64,000 nt of DNA from Pseudomonas fluorescens Q2-87 (GTDB lineage: Bacteria; Pseudomonadota; Gammaproteobacteria; Pseudomonadales; Pseudomonadaceae): positions 2,608,556 through 2,672,555 of the forward strand of contig NZ_CM001558.1 in the NCBI RefSeq assembly GCF_000281895.1. Reading direction: 5' to 3'. The notes below the pieces were generated by a model. The model was not told the DNA's origin and made no database searches. It worked only from the letters and a program-made list of their open reading frames with translations. The position numbers were made by a program, and so were the translations under genes. Of this stretch, positions 10,382 through 19,616 are shown one piece after another; the stretch's first letter is position 1, and each line of letters opens with the position of its first letter.

Positions 10382-11839
10382 ATGCTTGATGTGAAACTTG
10401 TTCCCAGCACGGGCGCCTCGCCGCAGATCGGTATCGTGCACCTGGGCCTGGGGGCGTTTCATCGCGCCCACCAGGCGGTCTACCTGCAGCGTCATCTCAA
10501 TCGCCATGGCGAGAGCGAATGGGGGCTGTGCAGCGCCAACCTGCGCTCCAATCGCACACTGGTCGATCAATTGCGCGAGCGGGACGGTCACTATCACGTT
10601 GCCGAATACCGTGATCGCGAGCAGGTGACGCTGCGCGAGATCGGCGTACTGCGCGAGGCCTTGTACGTAGGCGAGGGCGGCCAGGACTTGGAATCGTTGT
10701 TACAGCGCATGGCCGCACCGCAGACACGGATCGTCACCCTGACCGTCACCGAAAAGGGCTATTGCCTGAGTCCATCCTCGGGACAGTTGCGCCGCGAAGA
10801 TCCGCTGATTGCCCATGACATGGCTCATCCGCAAACGCCCCGTTCGGCCCCCGGCATCGTCCTTGAAGCCCTGCGTCGTCGCCGCGCCGCCGGCACTCCG
10901 GCCTTCACGGTGCTGTGCTGCGACAACATGCCGGACAACGGCCAGCGCACCCGCCAGGCGGTCAGTGCATTGGCGGCGATTCAGGATGCAGCCTTGGCGA
11001 AGTGGGTCGAGGAACAGGTAGCGTTTCCCAGTTCCATGGTCGACCGCATCGTGCCGGCCATGGATGGCGAATCCTTTCGCCGACTCGCGCAGGAACTCGA
11101 CTGCCACGATCCGGCGGCGGTGGTGTGCGAAAGCTTCAGCCAATGGGTGATCGAGGATCGCTTTCCCCTCGGCCGCCCGGACTGGGAGCTCGAAGGCGTG
11201 CAGATGGTGGACGACGTGCGCCCGTTCGAAACGATGAAGCTGCGCATGCTCAATGGCAGCCATTCGCTGCTGGCCTATGTGGGATTGCTGGTCGGCCACG
11301 AAACGGTTTTCGATGCCGTCAGTGACGCGAACCTGCTGCGCCTGATCGGGCGTTACATGGCCGAGGAAGCCGCGCCCACCCTGGACATGCCGGCGGGTAT
11401 CGATCTTTCAGTCTATGCCAATGACCTGAAGGCCCGCTTTGCCAATGACAGCTTGCAGCATCGCTTGCGCCAGATCGCCATGGACGGCTCGCAGAAACTG
11501 CCGCAACGCTGGTTGCTCGGGGCACAGCAGTTGCTCGATCAAGGGCGTGATATCGCTTGCATCGCCCTGGGTATCGCCGCGTGGATTCGCTATTGCACTC
11601 AACCGTTGCCTGGCCAACTGGCGCAGCTGATTGACGATCCATTGAACGCCACCTTTGCCGACCTGGCGGGGCGTTTCGAAGGCGAAGCGCTGGTGAAGGC
11701 CTTTCTTGAAGTGGATGAGGTTTTTCCGGCGCAGTTGTCGGCTCGTGCAGCCTTTCACGATGCCGTGCAAAGCGCCTATGCCGCCCTGGCCCGTGACGGC
11801 ATGGGCAAGCTTCTAAGCACCTTTGCCGCACCCAACTGA
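10382..11839 (+). CDS. uxuB: D-fructuronate reductase / mannitol dehydrogenase family (UxuB-like)
   Basis: Long-chain polyol dehydrogenase of 485 residues, expected to interconvert D-fructuronate and D-mannonate with NADH. The N-terminal Rossmann motif reads GIVHLGLGAFHRAHQAVYLQ (about 17-36). The C-terminal catalytic segment has MKLRMLNGSHSLLAYVG, with the Lys and the Asn/His typical of the family. The ATG at 10382 was chosen over GTG at 10376 because AAGGAG is nine bases from the ATG but only three from the GTG. Mannitol 2-dehydrogenase is an alternative, but the immediately downstream uxuA favours UxuB. Confidence 0.82.
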   Translation: MLDVKLVPSTGASPQIGIVHLGLGAFHRAHQAVYLQRHLNRHGESEWGLCSANLRSNRTLVDQLRERDGHYHVAEYRDREQVTLREIGVLREALYVGEGGQDLESLLQRMAAPQTRIVTLTVTEKGYCLSPSSGQLRREDPLIAHDMAHPQTPRSAPGIVLEALRRRRAAGTPAFTVLCCDNMPDNGQRTRQAVSALAAIQDAALAKWVEEQVAFPSSMVDRIVPAMDGESFRRLAQELDCHDPAAVVCESFSQWVIEDRFPLGRPDWELEGVQMVDDVRPFETMKLRMLNGSHSLLAYVGLLVGHETVFDAVSDANLLRLIGRYMAEEAAPTLDMPAGIDLSVYANDLKARFANDSLQHRLRQIAMDGSQKLPQRWLLGAQQLLDQGRDIACIALGIAAWIRYCTQPLPGQLAQLIDDPLNATFADLAGRFEGEALVKAFLEVDEVFPAQLSARAAFHDAVQSAYAALARDGMGKLLSTFAAPN

Positions 11840-11857
11840 CAAACAAGGAGAAAAAAT

Positions 11858-13033
11858 ATGGAACAGACATGGCGTTGGTTTGGCCCCAAGGACCCGATAT
11901 CCCTGGCGGACGTCCGTCAAACCGGTGCGACCGGCATCGTCACGGCGCTGCACGACATTCCTAACGGCGAAGTGTGGCCGGTGGAGGCCATCGCTGCGCG
12001 CAAGCAGATGATCGAGGACGCCGGCTTGAGCTGGTCGGTCGTGGAAAGCATTCCGGTGCACGAGGACATCAAGCGAGGTTGCGGGCGGCGTGACGAGTAC
12101 ATCGCCAACTACCAGCAAAGCGTGCGTAACCTGGCGGCTTGCGGCATCGATATCGTCTGCTACAACTTCATGCCGGTGCTGGACTGGACCCGCACCGACC
12201 TGACTTATGAACTGGCGGATGGCGGCTGGGCACTGCGGTTCGACCAGACTGCATTTGCCGCGTTCGACCTGTTCATCCTCCAGCGTCCGGGCGCTGAGGC
12301 CGAGTACGCTGCCGAGGATGTCCAGCAGGCCAAGGCCTACTTCGAACAGCTTTCGCCTACCCAGCGCGACACCTTGGTCGATACCCTGATCGCAGGCCTG
12401 CCCGGTGCCGAGGAGCATTACAACCTGGACAATTTCCGGGCCTTGCTGCGCACCTATGCCGACATTGACGAAGCCAAACTGCGTGAACATTTGGGTTATT
12501 TCTTGCGCGCGGTGATCCCGGTCGCGCAGGAGGTGGGTGTGCGAATGGCCATCCACCCGGACGATCCGCCCCGGTCGCTGCTCGGTCTGCCGCGCATCCT
12601 CTCCACCGCAGAGGATGCCCAGTGGCTGCTGGACGCTGCGCCAAGCCCGGCCAATGGCTTGACGTTCTGTACCGGTTCCTATGGCGTGCGGGAGGACAAC
12701 GATTTGGTGGCGATGGCCAAGCACTTTGCTCCGTTCATCTACTTCACCCACCTGCGCTCCACCCGTCGTGAAGCGAACCCACGAAGCTTCCACGAAGCCC
12801 ATCACCTGGATGGCGACGTCGACATGGTCGGGGTCATCAGTGCGTTGGTGGCTGAAGAACGCAGGCGTGAACGCGAAGGCGGCCCGCGCTTGCCACTGCG
12901 ACCGGACCATGGCCATCAACTGCTCGACGACCAGCACCGCAAGAGCAACCCCGGCTACTCACTGATCGGCCGCCTCAAGGGCCTGGCCGAACTGCGCGGC
13001 GTGGAACTGGCCGTGCGCCGGCAACTGGGTTAG
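11858..13033 (+). CDS. uxuA: Mannonate dehydratase UxuA
   Basis: Dehydratase of 391 residues (TIM-barrel, unrelated to ManD) that converts D-mannonate to KDG. Typical UxuA segments are [21 protein letters not shown] at the N-terminus, [28 protein letters not shown], the [11 protein letters not shown] metal-site region, and [11 protein letters not shown] near the C-terminus. The length matches the family. AAGGAG lies eight bases upstream, and the gene follows uxuB by 18 bp. No uronate isomerase (uxaC) is present in the window, so entry from glucuronate would need a gene elsewhere. Confidence 0.95.
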   Translation: MEQTWRWFGPKDPISLADVRQTGATGIVTALHDIPNGEVWPVEAIAARKQMIEDAGLSWSVVESIPVHEDIKRGCGRRDEYIANYQQSVRNLAACGIDIVCYNFMPVLDWTRTDLTYELADGGWALRFDQTAFAAFDLFILQRPGAEAEYAAEDVQQAKAYFEQLSPTQRDTLVDTLIAGLPGAEEHYNLDNFRALLRTYADIDEAKLREHLGYFLRAVIPVAQEVGVRMAIHPDDPPRSLLGLPRILSTAEDAQWLLDAAPSPANGLTFCTGSYGVREDNDLVAMAKHFAPFIYFTHLRSTRREANPRSFHEAHHLDGDVDMVGVISALVAEERRREREGGPRLPLRPDHGHQLLDDQHRKSNPGYSLIGRLKGLAELRGVELAVRRQLG

Positions 13034-13041
13034 CCCTGTCC

Positions 13042-13068
13042 GGTTTGGCTGGGCAAGCCAGCCAAACC
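13042..13068. terminator. Hairpin after uxuA
   Basis: Perfect 11-bp inverted repeat (GGTTTGGCTGG / CCAGCCAAACC) with a 5-nt loop, starting 9 bp after the uxuA stop. No strong T-run follows, so it may stabilise the mRNA end rather than act as a classic terminator. The rest of 13069-13259 shows no recognisable feature. Confidence 0.6.
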
Positions 13069-13259
13069 TCACCCAACGCTGGGCCGTGGCCGGGGGCAGG
13101 TGCTCGCTTGATTGTTCATAAATCCCCAGCCAACCCACCCAAAGCCGGGCCGGTGTTCTTGTGGTAAGGGCATGTCATGGCTGGCCAATACCTGCCTGCA
13201 TATTCCACCGTTCCTCCAACCACCCCCAACCACCAGGGCTGAGTTGTAGGGATATACGT

Positions 13260-14363
13260 TCAGGTTGACAGGTTGATCACCTGGCCGTCCCGCGTGTTCA
13301 GCGACGGTCGGCGTTTGTTGACCACCAGTTCGCCGATCTGGATCAGCAGCGTACGGGTGACGTTGCGGCTCAGTCCCAACAAGCTCGCGGTGTGGACTTG
13401 ATTGCAGTTGGCGTATCGGTAGGCGGTGCGCAACAGCTGCGCTTCGACCTTTTCATACAGGTCGCCATGCTCTTGCTCGAGCAGCTTTTCAAAGGCTTTT
13501 TGCAGCAGCGCGTCGGCCGTTTGGGGGATGGACGCTTGTGGGCTGTCTTGGCGTTCGATGCGAAAGTTCGACAGGTGCAGGTCCTGTTCGCCGATCACAT
13601 TGTTGCGGCAGATCAGCAGCGTGTGATGGATGACGTTTTCCAGTTCGCGGATATTCCCCGGCCAGGAATAATCGAGCAATTTTCGTTGTGCCTGGGCATC
13701 CAGCGTCACTTCGCCGTGACCCAATCGGCGGCTGTACTGCGCAATGAAATGGCGTATCAACGGCAAGATGTCGCCGGGCCGTTCGCGCAGGGGCTTGAGC
13801 GCCAGGCTGACCACGTTCAGGCGGTAATAGAGGTCTTCGCGAAAGTGCCCGGCATTGATGGCTTTTTCCAGCTGCACGTTGGTCGCCGCCAGCACGCGCA
13901 CATCGATCTTGATGCTCTTGCGTGAGCCCAGGCGAACCACTTCCCGTTCCTGCAACACCCGCAGCAGCTTGACCTGGATCGCCAGCGGCAAATCGCCGAT
14001 TTCATCAAGGAACAAGGTGCCGCCGTCGGCCTCCTCGAACCAGCCGGCCTTGGCCGTCAAAGCGCCGGTGAAGGCGCCTTTTTCGTGCCCGAACAGTTCG
14101 GCCTCCACCAGCGACTCGGAAAAAGCCCCGCAGTTGACCGCAATGAACGGCTTGTCGCGACGGGCGCTGAGGTTGTGTACGTGGCGAGCCACCAACTCCT
14201 TGCCGGTACCGGTCTGGCCGATGATCAGTACGCTGGCATCACTGGGCGCCACTTGTTGCAGGTGGGCCAGCAAGGCGCGGGAGGTCGGGTCTTCGAAGAC
14301 CTGGGCCGTGGCGCGTATCGAGGTGGCCAGGCCGGGAGAAGGGGGAAGCGTGAGGAGCTGCAT
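13260..14363 (-). CDS. Sigma-54-dependent activator, SfnR-like
   Basis: Enhancer-binding protein of 367 residues with only a short N-terminal region before the AAA+ domain, hence no classic receiver or sensor domain. Visible are Walker A GQTGTGKE, the sigma-54-contacting GAFTGA loop, the Walker B-like [13 protein letters not shown], and [15 protein letters not shown]. The C-terminus has a Fis-like HTH ([20 protein letters not shown]). The single-domain layout and the [18 protein letters not shown] start resemble Pseudomonas SfnR, which activates dimethyl sulfone and other organosulfur genes under sulfur limitation. No sulfur gene is adjacent, so the target is uncertain. The start at 14363 has only a weak ribosome site; a longer frame reaches 14480. 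Confidence 0.8.
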   Translation of the reverse strand: MQLLTLPPSPGLATSIRATAQVFEDPTSRALLAHLQQVAPSDASVLIIGQTGTGKELVARHVHNLSARRDKPFIAVNCGAFSESLVEAELFGHEKGAFTGALTAKAGWFEEADGGTLFLDEIGDLPLAIQVKLLRVLQEREVVRLGSRKSIKIDVRVLAATNVQLEKAINAGHFREDLYYRLNVVSLALKPLRERPGDILPLIRHFIAQYSRRLGHGEVTLDAQAQRKLLDYSWPGNIRELENVIHHTLLICRNNVIGEQDLHLSNFRIERQDSPQASIPQTADALLQKAFEKLLEQEHGDLYEKVEAQLLRTAYRYANCNQVHTASLLGLSRNVTRTLLIQIGELVVNKRRPSLNTRDGQVINLST

Positions 14364-14484
14364 GACGGTGGCCCGTTTAATGAAATTGCAGTGACTGAGA
14401 GGTGCTTGCCCGTGGTAACGACAGAGCGCACCGCGCGAGCCATTCGGCTTAAGGCTTAATCTAAATGATCTAAAAAACATAAAA

Positions 14485-14505
14485 CAAATAACTTTAAGTT
14501 ATTTG
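14485..14505. other. AT-rich perfect inverted repeat (10-bp arms)
   Basis: CAAATAACTT-T-AAGTTATTTG. It lies 54 bp past the HlyD-family gene stop and about 120 bp upstream of the SfnR-like gene. On the minus strand it is followed by a T-rich stretch (TTTTATGTTTTTT), so it could terminate the efflux operon or serve as an operator for the sigma-54 activator gene. Confidence 0.5.
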
Positions 14506-14558
14506 CTTAAGTCTTTAGCCCATACCGATGCCCCTCGTCTGCTGCTGTTGGCCTGTGG

Positions 14559-15590
14559 TTATGGAGCGGTTCGAATGTGCGGAGTGACAGACATGCCTAC
14601 CCGTAGCCTGGCCGCTGCGGGCTGGTCGGGATTGAGGCGAATGCGCACCGGAATGCGCTGCACGATCTTGGTGAAGTTGCCAGTGGCGTTGTGCGGTGCG
14701 ATGGCCGAGTAGCTGGCTCCGCTGGCTGGTCCGAGGCTTTGCACCGTTCCTTCCAGTGCCTGGCCCGGCAACGCGTCGACGTCGATACTCACGGCTTGGC
14801 TTGTCTCTACCTGGGCCAACTGCGTTTCCCGGAAATTGGCGGTGATGTAGACCGCATCGAGGGGCACGATCGCCAGCAACGGGCTGCCAGTCCTGACGAA
14901 AGCACCGACACGCACGGATTTTTGCCCGATCGTGCCGTCGAGCGGTGCGGTGATTCGGGTATAGGAAAGCTTCAATTCGGCGATGGCTTGTGCGGCCTGT
15001 GCATGGGCAAGGGCCGCCGTGGCTTTTTCCAGGTCGGCCTTGAGCACGTCAACTTGTTGCCGCGCCGCCTCCAGCACGGCTTGGCTCTTGTCTCGGCTGG
15101 CCGATTGAATGCTCAGTTGCGCTTCGGCCTGTTGCTGCGCTTGCACGGTTCCCGATCCGTCAGTGGCCAGGTTGCGATAGCGGGCATGGTTGACGCTGGC
15201 CAGCTTCAGCGCAGCCTCATCGGCGGCCAACGCGGCTTGGGCCTGGCGAATGGTGGCGTGCTGTTGGGTCAGGTGCGCTTGCAGGCTGGAAATGCCTGCT
15301 TGGGCGCTGGCGACCTGGGCTTTCGCCGCGTTCACGGCTGCGACGAAATCGCGGTCGTCGAGGGTGGCGAGCAGGTCGCCTTTTTTTACCCATTGGTTGT
15401 CCTCGACCGAGACCGTCTCGACTGTACCTGAGACCCGTGGCGCCACGACCGTGAAGTCGGCCTGGACATAGGCGTCATCGGTCGACTGTATCGATGCGCC
15501 GGATTCCGGACGATTGAAATAAACAACACCACCGATTGCCACGACGAGCAGCATGGCACTGGTGATCTGGGCTTTCTTTGGAAGGGCCAT
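14559..15590 (-). CDS. HlyD/EmrA-type membrane fusion protein
   Basis: Periplasmic adaptor of 343 residues for the adjacent MFS exporter. One N-terminal membrane span (ITSAMLLVVAIGGVVYF, about 10-26) is followed by a lipoyl/barrel-sandwich domain (DFTVVAPRVSGTVETVSVED). Next come long alpha-helical hairpins rich in Ala and Gln (about 85-200), the second lipoyl half (YTRITAPLDGTIGQKSVRVGAFV) and a beta-barrel domain. The gene is the last of three in the efflux operon, 6 bp after the MFS gene. It should bridge inner-membrane transporter and outer-membrane channel. Confidence 0.9.
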   Translation of the reverse strand: MALPKKAQITSAMLLVVAIGGVVYFNRPESGASIQSTDDAYVQADFTVVAPRVSGTVETVSVEDNQWVKKGDLLATLDDRDFVAAVNAAKAQVASAQAGISSLQAHLTQQHATIRQAQAALAADEAALKLASVNHARYRNLATDGSGTVQAQQQAEAQLSIQSASRDKSQAVLEAARQQVDVLKADLEKATAALAHAQAAQAIAELKLSYTRITAPLDGTIGQKSVRVGAFVRTGSPLLAIVPLDAVYITANFRETQLAQVETSQAVSIDVDALPGQALEGTVQSLGPASGASYSAIAPHNATGNFTKIVQRIPVRIRLNPDQPAAARLRVGMSVTPHIRTAP

Positions 15591-15596
15591 GATGGA

Positions 15597-17153
15597 TTAC
15601 CCGTAGGAGGAGGGTGACGAGGCGGCCTGGATGACAGGCGCGGGAATATGAGTCAGGCGAAGCACGAGGGGAATCAACAGCAGTGCCAGCACACCCAACA
15701 CGCGATAGGCATCGGCGACCGACAGCACCAGCGATTGCTGGCCGAAAATGCCCATCAATTGTGACGGTTCAAGGCCTTGGGCATTGCTCGCCAGCGCTGC
15801 GTGATCGAGCAGCCTGTCGCCATGGAAACGGCCCCGCAGCGTAATGAGCTGTCCCACCACCGCCGCACCGAACAACGATCCGAAGGCTCGCAACGTGTTG
15901 ATGGTCCCGGACACGTAGGGCCCTTCGGCGGGCTGCACCACGCTGGTGATCAGGAACAGCATCGACACCACCGCCATGGGTTGTCCAAAGGCTTGCAGCG
16001 TCTGCGCCAGGACAAACTGGTCGCGGTTCCAATCGCTGGTCAATTGCGCGCCGCAAAGGCAGGCGAGGGCGATCAGCAACAATCCCAACGCGAACACATG
16101 GCGTGCATCGACCCACTTCTGGTACAGCAGCAGCGCCACCACCGGACCGAGGATCAACTGCGGCAGCGCGACGATCAGGCCCGTCGAGGCCATCTGCAAA
16201 GGACGATAGTCCTGTAGTGGGCCGAGATAGCTGGCCGGCAACAGCGAGCTGGACATCAGCACCACCAGCAGCGAGACGAACAGGGTGCAACCGAGCCCAA
16301 GGTTGCGGCGTCCCAGGATCTGCAACTTGATGAATGGCGAGGGGTGATACCACTCGGTGATCAGGTAGACCGTCAGCAGGGCCAGGCCGGCGACCAACGA
16401 AGCACTGATCAATGACGAATTGAACCAGTCCAGCCGCACGCCCTGGTCCAGTGCGATGGTCAGCAGTCCGAACGCGAATACACCGCAAAGCATGCCGGGC
16501 CAGTTGGCTTGCCTAAAGCGTGGGATTTGGATCGGTTCCTGGGGCAAGCCCCAGGCAATCAGCCCGGCAGCGATCAGGGCGAGGGGAATGATCTGCCAGT
16601 AAACCCAGCGCCAGTCATACAGCACATCCGTCCAGTGCCCGGCGAGCCAGATGGACAGATTGGGCGCGAAGGTCGCCGTCATCGCATACATGGCCAACCC
16701 ATACAGGCGGATGGGCGGCGGCAGGAATTTCAGGGCAGCCATCATCAGCAACGGAATTGTCGTGCCGCTGGCAAGACCCTGTGCGAAGCGCAAGACCAAC
16801 AGCAGATCCAGGTTGTGGATGAAGGGCAGGATCAACGCCAGCAGCGAACACGTGCCGAGCATCCACAATTCCAGACGGCGGACCGAAAGCGTAATGGCAA
16901 ACCACGCCGAAAACGGCATGGCGATCAGTTCCCCGGCGCTGTACGCCGTCGTGAGCCAGGAGGCATCGTCGAAGCCCAGGCCCATGGCGCCTCTGACATC
17001 GGCCAGCGCCAATGCGCCGACCCGAGTGTTCAACCCTGCCATCATGGCCGCAATAAAGATGCCCAGGAGCCCGACCAATGGGCGCTTCGAAGGCTTGGCC
17101 TGGGTGGCTTCGCGCGCCACGACATGGATGGGCGACGGTGCGAGGCTGTTCAT
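15597..17153 (-). CDS. DHA2-family MFS efflux transporter (EmrB-like)
   Basis: Inner-membrane drug:proton antiporter of 518 residues with about 14 predicted spans, the size of EmrB/QacA proteins. The first span region (PLVGLLGIFIAAMMAGLNTR) is followed by DDASWLTTAYSAGELIAMPF and RFAQGLASGTTIPLLMMAAL, corresponding to the family motifs around helices 2-5. The start overlaps the stop of the outer-membrane factor gene by four bases (17150-17153). The substrate cannot be told from sequence. Confidence 0.9.
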   Translation of the reverse strand: MNSLAPSPIHVVAREATQAKPSKRPLVGLLGIFIAAMMAGLNTRVGALALADVRGAMGLGFDDASWLTTAYSAGELIAMPFSAWFAITLSVRRLELWMLGTCSLLALILPFIHNLDLLLVLRFAQGLASGTTIPLLMMAALKFLPPPIRLYGLAMYAMTATFAPNLSIWLAGHWTDVLYDWRWVYWQIIPLALIAAGLIAWGLPQEPIQIPRFRQANWPGMLCGVFAFGLLTIALDQGVRLDWFNSSLISASLVAGLALLTVYLITEWYHPSPFIKLQILGRRNLGLGCTLFVSLLVVLMSSSLLPASYLGPLQDYRPLQMASTGLIVALPQLILGPVVALLLYQKWVDARHVFALGLLLIALACLCGAQLTSDWNRDQFVLAQTLQAFGQPMAVVSMLFLITSVVQPAEGPYVSGTINTLRAFGSLFGAAVVGQLITLRGRFHGDRLLDHAALASNAQGLEPSQLMGIFGQQSLVLSVADAYRVLGVLALLLIPLVLRLTHIPAPVIQAASSPSSYG

Positions 17154-18616
17154 TGGACCGCCTCCGGCACCCAGCCACCGCCCAGGGACTTGTAGAGATT
17201 GACCACGGTCAGCGTGGCATTGGTCGTACTGTCATTGAGACGGGTCTGGCTGGAAAGCAGGTTGAGTTGCGCCGTCAGTACACTCAGATAATCGGTGGCG
17301 CCTTGCTGGTAGCCTCGTTCGGCCGCATGCAGTGCCTGCTTGTTCTGCTCATAGGAAACCTGCAAGTCAGCGTGCTGACGTTGCTGGGCGGCCCAGGCGT
17401 CCAGGGCGTTATCCACCTCGTGCCAGGCACGCAACACGGTTTGCCGATAAGCCAGGGCAGCGCTTTTTTGCCGTGATTCGTTCAGCGCCAGGCGCTGGAC
17501 CAGCCGTCCGCCCTGGAAGATCGGCAGGTAGACCGTTGGGCCGACTGAAAAGAAACGCGAGTCCCAACTGGCGAGATCGCCACCCTCGAAGGCTTCGACG
17601 CCGATTTTTCCTTTCAAACCGATGCGTGGATAGAAATCCGCCTTGGCCACGCCAATGGCCGCGGTGGCGGCATGCAGCTGTGCTTCGGCGCGAAGGATGT
17701 CCGGACGTCGGCGGGCCAGGTCAGACGAGACGCCCACCGGAACGCGAGCAGGTAGCGAAGGCAGAGGCATGGCCGTGCGCAGTTGCGCGTCGAGGGCCCG
17801 GGGCTGTTCTCCCATCAATAACGCCAGCGCATTCATCTGGGCGTTGCGACGCTGGCTCAGCTCTGGCACCAGGGCCTTGATCGTTGCCCATTGCGCATGA
17901 GCGGAAGAGGTTTCAAAGCGCGTCGCGACGCCGTTACGTTCGCGGCTTTCGGCCAGGCTGAGGGTCCGTTCGGCAATCGCCAGGTTCTGCTCGGCGATGT
18001 CCAGTTGAGCCTGGGTTCCGCGCAGTTGCAAATAGGTTCGAGCCACTTCGGCGGACAAGGCCACCCGCGCAGCTTCACGGTCATACACCGTGGCTTGCAG
18101 GCTCGCCGCGGCACCCTCGCGCAGGCGCTGGGCGCGGCCCCACAGATCGATTTCCCAACTGGCGTCGAAGCCCAACTGCCAGAAATTGCTCGGGTCAGTC
18201 GGGGCGCCCAGTGCGGCAAACCTGCCGTTTTCGCTTAGCGCCTCACGGGTGTAGCTGGCGTTGGCGCCGACGCTGGGTAGCAGTTGTGAAGCGGCAATCC
18301 CCAGCTGAGCCCGGCTTTGTTCGATGCGTTCGGAGGCCACTTGCAGATCGAGATTGCCCATCTGTGCGCGAGATTGCAGCTGCGTGAGCATTGGGTCGTC
18401 GAACAGCAGCCACCATTGGCTTGGAACAGCGGCTTCGGATGGCGGGACGACGCTTTCGTATTCTGGCCGCGGCGTCAGTTGCACGGCCTCAAGCGTGCCC
18501 TGCGGTTTCATGAAATCCGGGCCCACCGTGCAGCCGGCAAGGGAAACTGCGCCGAGCAGGTTGATCGCGCCCATGAGTTTCAAGATGCATCGAGGTGAAT
18601 CGAAGAAGGCCAACAT
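17150..18616 (-). CDS. Outer-membrane efflux lipoprotein (NodT/OprM family)
   Basis: TolC-like outer-membrane factor of 488 residues and first gene of the tripartite efflux operon. A lipobox (VSLAGC, Cys29 of the chosen start) predicts a lipid-anchored N-terminus, followed by TVGPDFMKPQ, the usual NodT-type beginning. Two OEP repeats follow, with the WWLLFDDPMLTQL and ARRRPDILRAEAQLHAATA segments characteristic of the family. A GGGGG run upstream of 18616 may be the ribosome site; an internal ATG at 18574 would shorten the leader but keep the lipobox. Confidence 0.9.
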   Translation of the reverse strand: MLAFFDSPRCILKLMGAINLLGAVSLAGCTVGPDFMKPQGTLEAVQLTPRPEYESVVPPSEAAVPSQWWLLFDDPMLTQLQSRAQMGNLDLQVASERIEQSRAQLGIAASQLLPSVGANASYTREALSENGRFAALGAPTDPSNFWQLGFDASWEIDLWGRAQRLREGAAASLQATVYDREAARVALSAEVARTYLQLRGTQAQLDIAEQNLAIAERTLSLAESRERNGVATRFETSSAHAQWATIKALVPELSQRRNAQMNALALLMGEQPRALDAQLRTAMPLPSLPARVPVGVSSDLARRRPDILRAEAQLHAATAAIGVAKADFYPRIGLKGKIGVEAFEGGDLASWDSRFFSVGPTVYLPIFQGGRLVQRLALNESRQKSAALAYRQTVLRAWHEVDNALDAWAAQQRQHADLQVSYEQNKQALHAAERGYQQGATDYLSVLTAQLNLLSSQTRLNDSTTNATLTVVNLYKSLGGGWVPEAVQ

Positions 18617-18802
18617 AGCCCGGTCCCCCGAAAGGTCGCAGTGTTGCTCGGTAAGCGCAAAAAGGGCGGTGGCCGGGCACGAAGTGCAGAGGTTGGTGTT
18701 TGGTCCAGCGAGTGGCCCGCTGTGAGGTCATGTTAGGGGTGGATGCAGGCGGGGGGCACCTCTACCTCGGTTCAGTCGCGCCATACATAGGTGGTGCATG
18801 GC

Positions 18803-18816
18803 TATACCAAGGTATA
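18803..18816. promoter_or_regulatory. TATACC-AA-GGTATA inverted repeat
   Basis: Perfect 6-bp arms separated by AA, about 190 bp upstream of the efflux operon start and 30 bp past the receiver gene stop. A single GTATACC also occurs at 19288-19294 upstream of the receiver gene. This is a candidate operator; no regulator is assigned. Confidence 0.35.
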
Positions 18817-18847
18817 CCGGGCGCAAGGGGGGCATTGCGCAGCCGTC

Positions 18848-19225
18848 TCAAGGTCGCTGGCGCAGGGCGACTTCGATGCAGTTCAACAATTTATTGGCAT
18901 CACAGGGCTTAGGCAGGCACGCGATCAGCCGCGGTGTGTTGGCGCCGAGGCTCGGATAAGCGGTGATGAATATGGTGGGGATCCGAAAACCCATCGCGTC
19001 GAGCCGCTCATGCAATTGCACGCCGGTCATGCCTGGCATCTGGATATCGGAGATCAGGCAGTGCGTCTGCGCTGGGGCTTTGGCGTCGAGAAAGGCTATC
19101 GCGCTGGGATAGGTCTGGACTTGATAACCGCTGGACCGCAAAAGGCTTTTCAGGGCGATGCGAACGGATTCGTCATCATCAACCACGGCAATGGTCGTCG
19201 TATTGCGCATCGGCATGTCATGCAT
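18848..19225 (-). CDS. Stand-alone response-regulator receiver domain
   Basis: A 125-residue CheY-like protein with no output domain. The acidic pair VVDDDES near the N-terminus, the phospho-acceptor in LISDIQMPGMTG, the Thr of FITAYPS and the Lys of CLPKPCDA are all present, so it should be phosphorylatable. It resembles FixJ-type receivers. It is divergent from the giant hybrid kinase gene and separated from it by 391 bp, which makes that kinase the obvious partner. It may be a phosphate sink or an intermediate in a relay to the FixJ-type regulator downstream of the kinase. No clear ribosome site marks the start; an internal ATG (MRNTTTIAVV) is possible. Confidence 0.85.
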   Translation of the reverse strand: MHDMPMRNTTTIAVVDDDESVRIALKSLLRSSGYQVQTYPSAIAFLDAKAPAQTHCLISDIQMPGMTGVQLHERLDAMGFRIPTIFITAYPSLGANTPRLIACLPKPCDANKLLNCIEVALRQRP

Positions 19226-19616
19226 AGGAGTCGCTCGTAACAGCGCCTGTCGTCGCTACAACATACGCGCTCTCATGAGGTGAAAAAGTATACCTGTGTA
19301 TGACGCGCTAAACCCTAAGGGTGGAGGTGAGCCGCTGTTCACTCGCGTATAACGGCGCGCAGCCAGGGTGTATTGACCAGTGGAAATTCACTGTGAAGGG
19401 CTTGCGCGAGGCGCTAATCTAGACGGTGGCAACACAACCGTTTTGGATCCCGACGCCGCCTCCCGTCGTCGGGTATCCGGCGCAGCCACGGAAGCCGCCT
19501 GTCTGGCGACCACATCGGCACCTGCGACACGGCACTGGACGACAGCCCAACGGCAAAATGCGGCAGATAACAACCTGCATCAATCTACATAGCGTTCCTG
19601 TGCCGGTGATAAGAGC
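19226..19616. other. Divergent intergenic region, receiver / giant kinase
   Basis: 391 bp with promoters presumably in both directions. A GTATACC half-site occurs at 19288-19294 and a weak TATAAC at 19348-19353. No convincing RNA gene, repeat or coding region is seen; short open frames here lack ribosome sites and family resemblance. Confidence 0.5.

Noticed and set aside
19380..19592. Small open frames on both strands between the receiver and the giant kinase
   Set aside because: No ribosome site, no family resemblance and overlapping frames of similar length; best treated as intergenic.
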